64,000 nt of DNA from Halomonas eurihalina (GTDB taxonomy: Bacteria > Pseudomonadota > Gammaproteobacteria > Pseudomonadales > Halomonadaceae). The translations under genes were made by a program, and so were the position numbers. Shown here one piece after another: positions 1 to 7,616 of the stretch. The stretch is taken from positions 496,001 to 560,000 of the forward strand of contig NZ_VTPU01000001.1 of assembly GCF_008274785.1 (NCBI RefSeq). The letters are read 5' to 3'. Under the pieces are notes generated by a model, which worked only from the letters and a program-made list of their open reading frames with translations, made no database searches and was not told where the DNA came from. Numbering within the stretch: position 1 is the first letter of the stretch; every line of letters begins with the position of its first letter.

Positions 1-529
1 CGCGGACATTGATCCCGAGCACTGCCAAGGCGATCCCCCAGAGTCCAAGCAGCGCAGACAGCACCGCCCCCAGCGCCCCGACGACTGCCGCCAGTTCACC
101 GGGGGTACGAAACGCCACCACTCCGAGGATGACGGTGAAGCCAGTCATCTGGATAAACCAGGCAGCAGCGGTCAGATAGCCATAGGTCGGTCGCCAGCGC
201 CTCACGTAGGCGTCGTTGCTGGCCGCTTCGGCACGCATGGTGCGGTTGATCTCGCCCAGCCGCGCCGTCTGTGCCTCCAGACTCATGCGCGTCAGCTCGC
301 GCTCGTGCTCGGCTTCCAGCTGCTGCAGCTTGGTGGTGGCCTCGGGATCGATCTTCAGTTCGTCCTTGATGGCTTCGTGATCGGCATCGGTACCCAGGGC
401 CTTGGCGATCATGCCGATGGCGGCGCCGGTGGCCGGGGTGCCGATCAGCGAGCCGAGCAGCGGCGCGCCTTTGGAGACGATGCCGGCGAGCGCCTCGGTG
501 TCGAGATCGATATTATCGAGCAGGTCCAT
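1..529 (-). CDS. Phage holin, 3-TM family (C-terminus beyond window edge)
   Basis: Read on the minus strand from ATG at 529, the protein begins MDLLDNIDLDTEALAG, then has a Gly/Ala/Ile-rich N-terminal segment, a charged coiled stretch (about residues 55-105) and two hydrophobic helices (about residues 120-145 and 147-170) before the edge. This matches the holin 3TMs family of transposable phages, which makes inner-membrane holes that release the endolysin. It starts 3 bases after the endolysin stop, consistent with a lysis operon. About 176 codons are visible and the frame is still open at base 1. Confidence 0.7.
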   Translation of the reverse strand, partial: MDLLDNIDLDTEALAGIVSKGAPLLGSLIGTPATGAAIGMIAKALGTDADHEAIKDELKIDPEATTKLQQLEAEHERELTRMSLEAQTARLGEINRTMRAEAASNDAYVRRWRPTYGYLTAAAWFIQMTGFTVILGVVAFRTPGELAAVVGALGAVLSALLGLWGIALAVLGINVR

Positions 530-532
530 CGC

Positions 533-886
533 TCAGCCCTCCCAGCGCGCCGGGCCGTCCGAGCGCGTGTCGATATGCGTGAAATTTGCATAACGCCCCA
601 GGCTGGCGGCCGGGAAGCGCTCGGCGACCCAGTCGTATACCAGCCCGGGGTCGACGCCCTGCACCTGAATGTCCGCCGCTCGAGCCAGCTTGTGCTGGCT
701 GTGGGAGGCGCCACCCACCTGACGGTTGTAGTCCGGGCAGCGGCAACCGCTCGTCACGATCACCGGGGCATTGAACTCCTCGCGGATGGCCTCGAGGATC
801 TCGAGGGTGTGCGTGTCCACGGTGTCGAAGCCACAGCCGCACCGGCATGCGAATTCACGACGATGGAAGTGGGGTGAGATCTGCAT
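533..886 (-). CDS. Phage endolysin, peptidase M15 family
   Basis: A 117-residue protein of the peptidase M15/D-Ala-D-Ala carboxypeptidase-like fold, the short form used by many phages to cut peptidoglycan peptide cross-links. The zinc-binding pattern is visible: SQHKLARAADIQ supplies the first His and the Asp, and THIDTRSDG supplies the C-terminal His. The N-terminal segment has the C-R-C-G-C-G cysteine cluster common in this subfamily. There is no signal peptide, so export depends on the adjacent holin. Its ATG shares one base with the stop of the gene upstream (TAATG), implying translational coupling. Confidence 0.85.
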   Translation of the reverse strand: MQISPHFHRREFACRCGCGFDTVDTHTLEILEAIREEFNAPVIVTSGCRCPDYNRQVGGASHSQHKLARAADIQVQGVDPGLVYDWVAERFPAASLGRYANFTHIDTRSDGPARWEG

Positions 887-1419
887 TAGTCGGCTCCCAG
901 GTGGCGTTGCAGTCGGTTGGCGAGATCGCGATAGCGCGTCATGTCTGCGACATCCCCGGCCAGGCGGGCCGTGCTCAAGCGCTCGGTCAGCACGCCGGCC
1001 AGGTCACACAGCAAGGCGGCCAGCTCGGGCTGGCACTCGGGGTCGATCCGCTCGGGGGCGGGCAGCGAGTCGGCGGGCGTTTCAGGCTCGGGCGGAGGCG
1101 TGGGTGAAGGTACAGATGAAGACGCCGCCGGTTTCGGCGGTACCGGGGGCGTGGGTGCTGGCTCACGCCGAGCCGGCGGCAACTGGCGGGCTCGCTGCCC
1201 GGCCTCGGTCAGCATGAGGCCATTGCCGCGAATCGCATCCCGGGTGTGCTGAATGAGCCCCTCGGTGTGCAGTGTGATCAACAACGCCTCGACGGCGTTG
1301 CGGTCGGCCTCGGTGCGGCAGTTACTGGCGATCGGCACCAGTCGAGGCGGCATCGGCCCGCGCCGGGCACGGGTCTCCTCGGCGATCGCGGTCAGTACGG
1401 TGTGGCGTAGCGAGCCCAT
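886..1419 (-). CDS. Conserved phage protein, winged-helix-like N-terminus with Pro-rich linker
   Basis: A 177-residue protein I cannot name. Residues 1-70 have the spacing of a winged-helix domain (EADRNAVEALLITLHTEGLIQ followed by a GNGLMLTEAG wing). Residues about 80-120 are a Pro/Ala/Glu-rich flexible linker, and the C-terminal 55 residues form a predicted helical domain (ELAALLCDLAGVLTERL). It lies directly upstream of the endolysin in the same orientation with a one-base overlap. A regulatory or structural role is possible, but nothing in the sequence decides it. Confidence 0.6.
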   Translation of the reverse strand: MGSLRHTVLTAIAEETRARRGPMPPRLVPIASNCRTEADRNAVEALLITLHTEGLIQHTRDAIRGNGLMLTEAGQRARQLPPARREPAPTPPVPPKPAASSSVPSPTPPPEPETPADSLPAPERIDPECQPELAALLCDLAGVLTERLSTARLAGDVADMTRYRDLANRLQRHLGAD

Positions 1420-1420
1420 G

Positions 1421-1510
1421 TCACACCTCCGGCCAATGGCCGAGGCGCAGCGGGTCGCGGTGATGGCGGCTATGGGGCAGCATGGTGGCCTCGCCTGAAA
1501 GTGAAAGCAT
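1421..1510 (-). CDS. Possible 29-residue phage ORF
   Basis: A short frame from ATG at 1510 to TGA at 1421 ends two bases before the next phage start codon, compatible with a coupled leader peptide. It encodes a His/Arg-rich 29-mer (MLPHSRHHRDP in its middle). There is no recognised family and only weak ribosome-binding sequence. It may be chance. Confidence 0.2.
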   Translation of the reverse strand: MLSLSGEATMLPHSRHHRDPLRLGHWPEV

Positions 1511-1581
1511 CAGCAAAATGCGTCGAGGCTTTCAGGCTAGGCGGAAGGCGGGATGGCCCGGGAATCAAGCATTTTACGAAA

Positions 1582-1605
1582 ATGCCCCGCTCAACGGCGG
1601 GGCAT
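1582..1605 (-). terminator. Rho-independent terminator after the VasI-like gene
   Basis: A perfect 9-bp stem (ATGCCCCGC / GCGGGGCAT) with a 6-base loop is followed on the minus strand by TTTTCG. It lies 30 bases past the stop of the leftward gene ending at 1635 and separates the moron-like pair from the lysis genes. Confidence 0.7.
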
Positions 1606-1634
1606 GAAGCAGACCAGTCGCTACCGCATGAACC

Positions 1635-2222
1635 TTACCAGTGACACGCTTCCCGAAGGGGCTGGATCGCGTCTTCCAAGCCAGTGATGGGGAACTGAGT
1701 AGTAATTGGTGACTGACTATAGGGCGTTGCTCGTACGGTTAGCGTGTCATGACCAAACATTCGCTTGATAACGGGGATCGAGTTACCGCCGTTCCACAAG
1801 CCCAAAGCCTTATTGTCCGTCGATTCGCTCAAGCGCATAGTGCGGGCTTTCTGGTCATCGATACGCAGTGTCACCTTGCCGTATTGGTTGAGATCCGCCA
1901 TATGATGGTCGGCGAACTGGAAGATCATTGATGTCGTGTTCTCAACACAACGGATCCAGAGCTGTGCATCTCGCTTCCGCCCTAAACGATCACGGATGGG
2001 CTCTTTGGAATCGGAACGTAAATAGACCGAAACAGAATCATCTATGGGAGAAGTTTTGGTGTTAACCATCCAGCTTGATGTGTTTGTTACAGTGCTGCTG
2101 GAGCGATATTCCGCATCGTAACAAGCGAGGCGGCGCTCATCGTTGGAGATATCGGTACAGTCTTCTGCTGCGCTGGCAGTGCTCGCTGCCAGCCCCAAAA
2201 TGATCCCTGCGAAAATTCTCAT
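1635..2222 (-). CDS. Exported VasI/EvfG-type (T6SS-associated) protein carried by the prophage
   Basis: A 195-residue protein with an N-terminal signal peptide (MRIFAGIILGLAASTASA) followed by AEDCTDISNDERRLACYDAEY, the Cys-containing opening of the VasI family (PF11319), which is linked to type VI secretion loci. The rest (RLGRKRDAQLWIRCVENTTS, a short beta-rich core and a C-terminal Cys) also fits, and the length is typical. It is bounded by its own terminator and is AT-richer than the surrounding phage genes, so it looks like a moron expressed independently. Family membership does not establish T6SS function here. Confidence 0.6.
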   Translation of the reverse strand: MRIFAGIILGLAASTASAAEDCTDISNDERRLACYDAEYRSSSTVTNTSSWMVNTKTSPIDDSVSVYLRSDSKEPIRDRLGRKRDAQLWIRCVENTTSMIFQFADHHMADLNQYGKVTLRIDDQKARTMRLSESTDNKALGLWNGGNSIPVIKRMFGHDTLTVRATPYSQSPITTQFPITGLEDAIQPLREACHW

Positions 2223-2279
2223 ACAGTTTTCCTATTATTGACTACGGGATGGTTGCGCTGCGCGTGCCAACAAGGGGGG

Positions 2280-2609
2280 CTATGAACGGCACGTCTCGTC
2301 CCACTCGCTTTCGAAGCTCTCTCCCCACTGAGATTCGAGACGGACAAGGCCGCCATCGTACTCGCTGATGAAGTGTTCATATCCAGCGTAGGCGCCAAAT
2401 CCGTTCTTGCCGTTGACCTCACCGCATACGGCGGCGCTACCGCTGGGCCCAACGACTTCCAGGTTTCTAAACTTTGCTGAATCTGGATCCCGCAACCTCT
2501 CCGAGACGGCCTCTTTCGCTTTGCGCTTCAGGTGCCACTCATTGATATCACAGCCGGCAATAGCCAGCCCCATGGTAGCCACCACCGTGGCCTTCGCGAT
2601 GTGTTTCAT
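2280..2609 (-). CDS. Small prophage-encoded lipoprotein
   Basis: Start chosen at ATG 2609, which begins MKHIAKATVVATMGLAIAGC: a signal peptide ending in a lipobox (AIAGC). Further upstream starts would bury this signal and overlap Mor. The mature part has the pattern K-AV-x-RL-DPDSAKFRNLEV followed by VCGEVNGKNGFGAYAGYEHF, a small family of unnamed proteobacterial exported proteins found in chromosomes and prophages. The length (109 residues) is typical. It probably forms a moron unit with the VasI-like gene downstream. Function unknown. Confidence 0.6.
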   Translation of the reverse strand: MKHIAKATVVATMGLAIAGCDINEWHLKRKAKEAVSERLRDPDSAKFRNLEVVGPSGSAAVCGEVNGKNGFGAYAGYEHFISEYDGGLVRLESQWGESFESEWDETCRS

Positions 2610-2634
2610 AAGTCGTTCCCTTGCGCGTTCATCC

Positions 2635-3045
2635 TTAAAACAGTTCTGGCTGCATGCGGGCACGCGCCAGCTTTCGTTGTTCGGCGAGGATCGAGTATAT
2701 CTGAACCTCGGTCAGCCGTGCCCACGCCGCCAACTCGCTGACGTTGGTGCCATCGAAGCGTTCCCAGATCGCACGGTCGCGAAGGGCGCGCTCCAACTGA
2801 TGGCCCTGGGGCACATAGAGGCTCCGGCCACCACCGTACTGCGCCAAGGCCCGCACGGCGCGAAAGGCACGATCTCTTGCCGTCGTCTCGTCATCGCCCG
2901 CTCGACGCAGTGCGGCGGTAATCACCGTCAGCATGTCGGAAAGCCCCTGGGGCCACTTGCGCAGGATCTCGGGATCCTGCATGCGCTCCAAGGCATCCGC
3001 GGGAACGTCGAAGCCCAGATCGAGGTTGTCCAGCTTGTCAGACAT
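2635..3045 (-). CDS. mor: Mor family middle-operon transcription activator
   Basis: 136 residues matching the Mor/C activator family of phage Mu. The diagnostic segment is GGRSLYVPQGHQLERALRD followed by WERFDGTNVSELAAWARLTEVQIYSILAEQR, which contains the dimerisation strand and helix-turn-helix. In Mu, Mor activates the middle promoter driving synthesis of the late activator C. It overlaps the end of GemA by 8 bases, the same gem-mor order as in Mu. Confidence 0.85.
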   Translation of the reverse strand: MSDKLDNLDLGFDVPADALERMQDPEILRKWPQGLSDMLTVITAALRRAGDDETTARDRAFRAVRALAQYGGGRSLYVPQGHQLERALRDRAIWERFDGTNVSELAAWARLTEVQIYSILAEQRKLARARMQPELF

Positions 3046-3457
3046 CGTCGGGGTACCTCCCTTGCCGCTTGGCGTCGATGATCATGGCCTGCATCAGCTT
3101 TTGCAGCTGGCCATCGTCGAGCCAGTCGACGCGCTCGACATGGAACATGTGCCTCGCCATGCCGTCGGCATACGCCCAGGAGCGTTCGGCATGCGCCAAC
3201 ATCGCTTCGATCTTGGCCATGACCCTGGCCCGGCCACGCGGTGGGCGCGGCGCCTTGCGGCCCGCTTTCTTCGCCGGCCTGGGCTGCCAGCCCAGGCGCT
3301 GGAACTCATGCAACACCGCGCCAACATTGCGGTTCGTGAGCTGTTTGGCACTGCTCACGCCAGCGGTGCGGGCGAGGATCGCGCGGTAGTCCTCATCGCT
3401 GAGGCCGAGTTGACTCTTGGCGACATGGATCTGGGCGAGTTTGCCACGGGAAATCAT
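3038..3457 (-). CDS. gemA: GemA regulatory protein (DUF1018, Mu gp16 family)
   Basis: 139 residues. The N-terminus (MISRGKLAQIHVAKSQLGLSD-like) followed by YRAILARTAGVSSAKQLT is characteristic of the Mu gp16/GemA family (DUF1018); a basic linker rich in Arg/Lys/Pro precedes a C-terminal domain with WLDDGQLQKLMQAM. In Mu, gem modulates host gene expression and lies just before mor, as here. Its start overlaps the upstream stop by four bases (ATGA). Confidence 0.8.
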   Translation of the reverse strand: MISRGKLAQIHVAKSQLGLSDEDYRAILARTAGVSSAKQLTNRNVGAVLHEFQRLGWQPRPAKKAGRKAPRPPRGRARVMAKIEAMLAHAERSWAYADGMARHMFHVERVDWLDDGQLQKLMQAMIIDAKRQGRYPDDV

Positions 3458-3903
3458 GATGCCGCCTCCTGGAGCGACTTCAGCCGGGCCTCTGCCTCAT
3501 CAGCATCCAGCAGTCGAATGACGCCGTTGTTCGCGACCAGGTGGCGGCGCAAGGAGACCGGCGACTCCCACCAGGGATGGCGGTGGCTATTCTTCTTCTC
3601 GGCCTCCTTCTTGCCAAGAACCCGCTTGGCGAGGCGCTTGTCCTTACCGCGATAGACGCTGCGGGTGCGCTCTTGAAAGAAGCGCCGGCCAATCTCGGTG
3701 GGCTCGTTGCCGGCCAGGCCCAGCCAGTTCATATCCAACTGGCCGTCGACGTACACGACGATGCCCAGGCGCAGCTTGCTGACGCGCTCTAGCATCAGTC
3801 TCACCAGATAGCCGTCGATGTCGAAATAGACAGGGTGATACAGGCGCATCACGTCCGCCTCGATTTTCTTCCACTGCTCGGCGCTGGGTTGTCGAGTTGT
3901 CAT
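3454..3903 (-). CDS. Conserved phage protein of unknown function
   Basis: 149 residues from ATG 3903, chosen because GGAGG sits five bases upstream, whereas an ATG 24 bases earlier has no such site. The sequence is mixed alpha/beta with YFDIDGYLVRLMLERVSKLRLGIV and a C-terminal basic stretch (GKKEAEKKNSHRHPWWESP). Proteins of this kind sit before gemA in several Mu-like phages. The SLRRHLVANNGVIRLLD segment resembles part of a small nucleic-acid-binding fold, but I cannot name a family. Confidence 0.55.
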   Translation of the reverse strand: MTTRQPSAEQWKKIEADVMRLYHPVYFDIDGYLVRLMLERVSKLRLGIVVYVDGQLDMNWLGLAGNEPTEIGRRFFQERTRSVYRGKDKRLAKRVLGKKEAEKKNSHRHPWWESPVSLRRHLVANNGVIRLLDADEAEARLKSLQEAAS

Positions 3904-3954
3904 GCTGACCTCCACTTGGCTGCTCATCAGGCCCAGCGCACCACCGCCGGACGA

Positions 3955-3974
3955 CGCCCACCCGTAGGTGGGCG
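3955..3974. other. Perfect 8-bp hairpin inside the early operon
   Basis: CGCCCACC / GGTGGGCG with a four-base loop lies in the 77-base gap between two leftward phage genes. Read on the plus strand it is followed by TTTCGCTTATT and looks like a terminator, yet no plus-strand gene precedes it. On the minus strand it could be an mRNA processing or attenuating hairpin. Confidence 0.35.
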
Positions 3975-3980
3975 TTTCGC

Positions 3981-4199
3981 TTATTCATGGGGCTCGACTA
4001 TGAATTGGCACAGCACGCCATCAGGTAAGGCGTCCACCGCCTCGGCGTCGTAACGCAGCTCGAACGTCTCGCCATAGAGCTTGAACGCGACTCGACGAGC
4101 GGCTTCTTCGCGACTCCAACTGCAGGTCGCGCGCTTGCCACCACCGCTGGCGGCGTAGCCATCGCCATGGCGGCGGATGCGGATTCTGGTGGCTGTCAT
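3981..4199 (-). CDS. Small conserved phage protein
   Basis: 72 residues beginning MTATRIRIRRHGDGYAASGGG. Two predicted strands and a helix (SREEAARRVAFKLYGETFELRY) suggest a small alpha/beta fold. It lies 9 bases past the DUF3164 gene in the same operon. I do not recognise the family. An alternative longer start at 4212 in another frame is a shadow. Confidence 0.5.
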   Translation of the reverse strand: MTATRIRIRRHGDGYAASGGGKRATCSWSREEAARRVAFKLYGETFELRYDAEAVDALPDGVLCQFIVEPHE

Positions 4200-4208
4200 A
4201 GAATCTCC

Positions 4209-4826
4209 TCACACCCCGGCGATATCGAGGCTGATGGGTTTGTACTGATCGCTGTCTCCGACCCGTTCGTAGATCCGCACGTAGCTCTTGGAGCCGGTGA
4301 CCTGGACGGCGTCCGAGATGGCGTCCATCGCGTTGAGCCAGCGCTTGTCTTGAATGTTCAGGCGGCGCAGGCCGAGCACCTGACCGGTGCGGATGTTGCC
4401 GGCCGAGTCAACGCGGAAGGCATCCTGGACGATGGTCGCCACCTCCGGGCGAGCGTCGGCGGTCCACTCACGCAGGCACTCGTCGATCAGGCCCTTCGCC
4501 GCCTGGAGTCGCTCGTCGAAGGTGATCGACTCCTGGATGGCGCGGACGACCTTGTACTTGCCGTCGAATGAGACGAGCTGGACGTTGCCTTTCTTGCCGC
4601 CGATCTGGACGTCGTACTCCTTGGCCGAGGTCGCCACGAAAGCCTCGATCTCGGTGAAGGTGTCGCCCTTGAAGTCGCGCAGCATGTCGCGCAGTTCGCA
4701 GGCACGATCGACGATGGCCAGCACCAACTCGTCGCGCAGCTTGTCGATATCCTTGATCTGATCCTCGGGGATCAGCCGGTTCTTGGCGTCGAGGCGGTAG
4801 CCGTCGGGAATCTGTTGGGCGTTCAT
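4209..4826 (-). CDS. DUF3164 family phage protein
   Basis: 205 residues with the features of DUF3164: an N-terminal DGYRLDAKNRLIPEDQIKD-like segment, a long helix (DKLRDELVLAIVDRACELRDML), and GGKKGNVQLVSFDGKYKV followed by DERLQAAKGLIDECLREW. The C-terminal half repeats the conserved LRRLNIQDKRW and AISDAVQVTGSKSYVR segments. The family is nearly universal in the early region of Mu-like phages and its function is unknown. It starts two bases before the previous stop's end, so coupling with the upstream gene is likely. Confidence 0.8.
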   Translation of the reverse strand: MNAQQIPDGYRLDAKNRLIPEDQIKDIDKLRDELVLAIVDRACELRDMLRDFKGDTFTEIEAFVATSAKEYDVQIGGKKGNVQLVSFDGKYKVVRAIQESITFDERLQAAKGLIDECLREWTADARPEVATIVQDAFRVDSAGNIRTGQVLGLRRLNIQDKRWLNAMDAISDAVQVTGSKSYVRIYERVGDSDQYKPISLDIAGV

Positions 4827-4827
4827 G

Positions 4828-5259
4828 TCAGGCTCCTTTGCAGGCGTGCTTACGGGAGAAGTCGGCAGAGAAACGGTGGGCTCCTCGCTCGTGACGGTGG
4901 TGCGCGAGCGGCTCGATGATGGCGCCGTTGCGCTGGGGGAGATGTGCCACGGCTTGCTGAGCCTGCTCTGCCTCGGCCCGCCACTGCGCCATCAGCTCAC
5001 GGGGATCGATCAGCTCGTCCGGGTCTACCGGTGGCGTCGTTGCAGCTCCCTCGACATCCAGTCCGGTGTCCCAGCGTTGCCAGATTCGCAGCGCGACGGC
5101 CTGCTGAGCGGGCAACAAGGGTTCGCTGGTGAGAGCCAGCAACTCGTAGCGGAAGGGGTTGGCCAGGTACTGCACCAGGGAGATCCCCCAACGCGACAAC
5201 CTCAACAGGATGAAGCGATCGGCGTAGTGCTCGAGCACGGCATCGGGATACGTCGTCAT
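4828..5259 (-). CDS. Conserved phage protein of unknown function
   Basis: 143 residues starting MTTYPDAVLEHYADRFI. The middle contains a helix-rich segment (PAQQAVALRIWQRWDTGLD), and the C-terminus is His/Arg-rich (HHRHERGAHRF). It overlaps the stop of the upstream gene by four bases and ends one base before DUF3164 begins. No recognisable domain. Confidence 0.5.
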   Translation of the reverse strand: MTTYPDAVLEHYADRFILLRLSRWGISLVQYLANPFRYELLALTSEPLLPAQQAVALRIWQRWDTGLDVEGAATTPPVDPDELIDPRELMAQWRAEAEQAQQAVAHLPQRNGAIIEPLAHHRHERGAHRFSADFSRKHACKGA

Positions 5260-5852
5260 GAGTCCTCCTTGGCGCGAGGGGCGCCCTTCAGCAGTTCGCT
5301 CAGCGGCGTGGGGCCACGAGGTGATTCCTGGGGTTTGGCCTGGCCAGCGAGGCGCTGATGCTCGGCGAGCACATCCTCGGTGGAACGCTCGAGGTGCGCC
5401 GGGGCATTGGCAGGCGCTTTGGCATTGCTACCGCTGCGCGCGGCTTCTTCACGCTGACGTTCGGCCTGGGCATCGGCCTGATCGGCGACGCTGGCCACCA
5501 CCTCGAACAGGTAGCCGTGGCCGTGCAGCGGCAATTTGGCGGGCGGGCGCTCCAGCAATTGATCCAGTGCGGTGGCCCAGACGCTGACCGGTGCCGGCCG
5601 GGTGACGCCATGTCGGCTGATTCGCCCCAGGGCGATGGCATCGCGGAGCTCGGTCAACAGACGTACGGCCTTGCCCCCGGCCAGCGCTTTGCGTTGCGGC
5701 CGAAACAAACCGAGATAGCGCACGACGCGTGGGCCGAGCTGGCCGGGAATCTCCAACGCAGCGGCCAGGGCCTGGTTATGCTCGCCCTGGGCGACGAAGG
5801 CCGCCATGTCGGCGCTCAGGCCGCATTCCGGGCAGGTGCCACGAATACTCAT
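5256..5852 (-). CDS. Conserved phage protein with N-terminal CxxC motif
   Basis: 198 residues. The N-terminus has CPECGLSADMAAFVAQGEH, a single CxxC pair typical of a small zinc-binding knuckle, followed by a helical core (VRYLGLFRPQRKALAGGKAVRLL). The C-terminal third is a low-complexity Ala/Glu/Pro linker ending in PLSELLKG. Related proteins with the opening CPxCGxxxxxxAF recur in the early region of Mu-like phages of Pseudomonas and relatives; their function is not known to me. Overlaps both neighbours by four bases. Confidence 0.55.
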   Translation of the reverse strand: MSIRGTCPECGLSADMAAFVAQGEHNQALAAALEIPGQLGPRVVRYLGLFRPQRKALAGGKAVRLLTELRDAIALGRISRHGVTRPAPVSVWATALDQLLERPPAKLPLHGHGYLFEVVASVADQADAQAERQREEAARSGSNAKAPANAPAHLERSTEDVLAEHQRLAGQAKPQESPRGPTPLSELLKGAPRAKEDS

Positions 5853-6229
5853 GTGTCACCTCGCTGATTGCTGGGGTTGTGAGGGCAGCCTTGGCAGGCA
5901 CGCCACTCGCGCATCGACATCGGGTTGTGAGTCGGCGCGGGCCGATCGCGGTATTGCCGGCATTGCTCGACACTGATCCGCTCACTCAGGGCGGGGCAGT
6001 CGCGACCATCCAGCGCCTCCAGAACGCGGCGCTCGAGACTGTCGGTGCTGGGGCTGGGATAGCGATTGGCCAGTGCCAAAGACACTGCCGAACGCGAGAT
6101 ACCGACGTGCTTGCCGGCCAGTGTGCGATTGCTGGCCTCGACCTCGGCGGCGAGCAGGCGGATCCAGCGCGGCGGCTGATCGCCCCACCCGGAAAGATCC
6201 ACGGGGCGAGTTCGACGTATGGCGCTCAT
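5849..6229 (-). CDS. Phage HTH protein with C-terminal cysteine cluster
   Basis: 126 residues. Residues about 27-60 fit a helix-turn-helix (NRTLAGKHVGISRSAVSLAL): recognition helix SRSAVSLALANRY followed by LERRVLEAL. After the HTH come four or more cysteines (DCPALSER, EQCRQYRD, RACQGCPHN), which could bind zinc or an iron-sulfur cluster. Probably a DNA-binding accessory factor of the early operon. It overlaps both neighbours by four bases. Confidence 0.55.
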   Translation of the reverse strand: MSAIRRTRPVDLSGWGDQPPRWIRLLAAEVEASNRTLAGKHVGISRSAVSLALANRYPSPSTDSLERRVLEALDGRDCPALSERISVEQCRQYRDRPAPTHNPMSMREWRACQGCPHNPSNQRGDT

Positions 6230-6855
6230 GGCTCACCTCCCTCTGTCTTGGTGACGCGGGTATACACGGTCTTACCGGTGTTGGGGTCATAGAGTTGCTT
6301 GGTGCGCTGGATCATCGGTGCCAGCGGTCCTGTCCAACGGCTGGGGAATAAGCGGAATCGAGTTGGCACCCCTGGAGACGATGGGCGCGTCACCTGGAGG
6401 TAGCCCGCTGCACGCAGGAACAGGCAGTATTCGTTGGCCGTGTTCCTGGCGATCGGCGATTCAGGCGTACTGGCGGCATCCGCCAGTTCGGCAGCCGTGA
6501 AGTCGCCGATGATGCGCAGCGTGCGCCATAGCTGTTCACGCCCTGGAACCGGCGGGACGGTGCCATCGCGTCGAACGCGTGGTGCCTCAACGCCGACGTC
6601 CCGGATCAGTTCGAACTCGGCCACGACGCCTCGCTTACGGTCGGGGTTCCGGAGCTTGAGGTACCCGCCGGCCGCAAGGCTTCGGATGTAGTCCTCAACG
6701 CGCGTGCGCGGTATGGTGTCGACCATCGACGCCCAGACGTCGCGTGCCGAGATCGGCTGGCCATCGGCGTGCAGCGCGCGAATGGTCTCCCAGATACGCT
6801 GACGATTGGGGGCCGCGCTCGCGGCAGTGGCTGAGGTCGCGTGTCGCTTTGCCAT
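6226..6855 (-). CDS. Phage DNA-binding protein with two winged-helix domains
   Basis: 209 residues from ATG 6855, two bases past the MuB stop; longer starts run into MuB. The N-terminus is basic (MAKRHATSATAASAAPNRQR). Residues 20-70 (QRIWETIRALHADGQPISARD, then RVEDYIRSLAAGGYLKL) and residues 105-165 (EQLWRTLRIIGDFTAAELAD, then YCLFLRAAGYLQV) read as two tandem winged-helix units. Tight spacing implies co-translation with MuB. Function inferred only from the fold. Confidence 0.6.
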   Translation of the reverse strand: MAKRHATSATAASAAPNRQRIWETIRALHADGQPISARDVWASMVDTIPRTRVEDYIRSLAAGGYLKLRNPDRKRGVVAEFELIRDVGVEAPRVRRDGTVPPVPGREQLWRTLRIIGDFTAAELADAASTPESPIARNTANEYCLFLRAAGYLQVTRPSSPGVPTRFRLFPSRWTGPLAPMIQRTKQLYDPNTGKTVYTRVTKTEGGEP

Positions 6856-6857
6856 GC

Positions 6858-7577
6858 TCACCCCCTGCGTGCCGGCGGCTGGCCGGTATGGATATGGCGA
6901 TCCCCCCAGGTGGCCTGGTCGACATGCTGCCAGCCGTTGGCCAGGGCCTCGGAGTGGATCTGATAGAGGTTCACCGCGACACGGCGCAGGCACCCTTTGA
7001 CCCGGTTGTTGACGGCTTCCAAGAGGTCGTCGGAAATCGCGATGTCGGGATAGGACTTCTCGGCCAAGGCTCGGACGTCGTCCAGACTAGCGGCTTGCGC
7101 TGGCACCCACTCCAGGACACGATTGTGTAGGCGCTCCAGGCGTGACATGGAGGCTGGCACACGTTCTTCACCGATCAGGATCAGCGTGCCCTGGCTGGCG
7201 TTATAGATGTCGGTGAGCACGTTAGCGGCTGCCTTGTCGATGACGTACTGGACGTCGTCGACGATCAGCGGGCGCCCGGAGCGCGAGAGCTGCTCGGCGA
7301 CCTGGTCCACCATCTCGCTGAGCGTCTTCATGGGGATGATGCCCATCTCGCGCAGAATGGCGGTCAGAAACGCTTTCTTTGTCCAGCTTTCGCGGCATTC
7401 GACGTAGTAGGCGCGATGCAGGTTGGCGGCGTAGGCAGCCGCGAGGCTTTTGCCGTAGCCGCTGGGGCCATACATCACGACCAGGCCTGGGAGTTCTGGT
7501 GGCCGGTTGGCTGCGCTTTCCACGGCGCTGGCGAGTAGCGCGACATTGGTCAGTGGTACAATGGTATTGACGCTCAT
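6858..7577 (-). CDS. MuB-like AAA+ ATPase, transposition target activator
   Basis: 239 residues with Walker A GPSGYGKS (37-44) and Walker B LIVDDVQ (104-110), followed by a C-terminal region with VNNRVKGCLRRVAVNLYQ. In Mu, protein B binds target DNA as ATP-dependent filaments, delivers it to the MuA transpososome and gives target immunity. The gene follows the transposase in the standard A-B order with 39 bases between them. This is the short AAA form seen in D3112-type phages, lacking the long N-terminal HTH of Mu B. Confidence 0.85.
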   Translation of the reverse strand: MSVNTIVPLTNVALLASAVESAANRPPELPGLVVMYGPSGYGKSLAAAYAANLHRAYYVECRESWTKKAFLTAILREMGIIPMKTLSEMVDQVAEQLSRSGRPLIVDDVQYVIDKAAANVLTDIYNASQGTLILIGEERVPASMSRLERLHNRVLEWVPAQAASLDDVRALAEKSYPDIAISDDLLEAVNNRVKGCLRRVAVNLYQIHSEALANGWQHVDQATWGDRHIHTGQPPARRG

Positions 7578-7616
7578 AGTGCTTCCTTAGCGACTTGGGT
7601 TGTCATGGGCCGTGGT

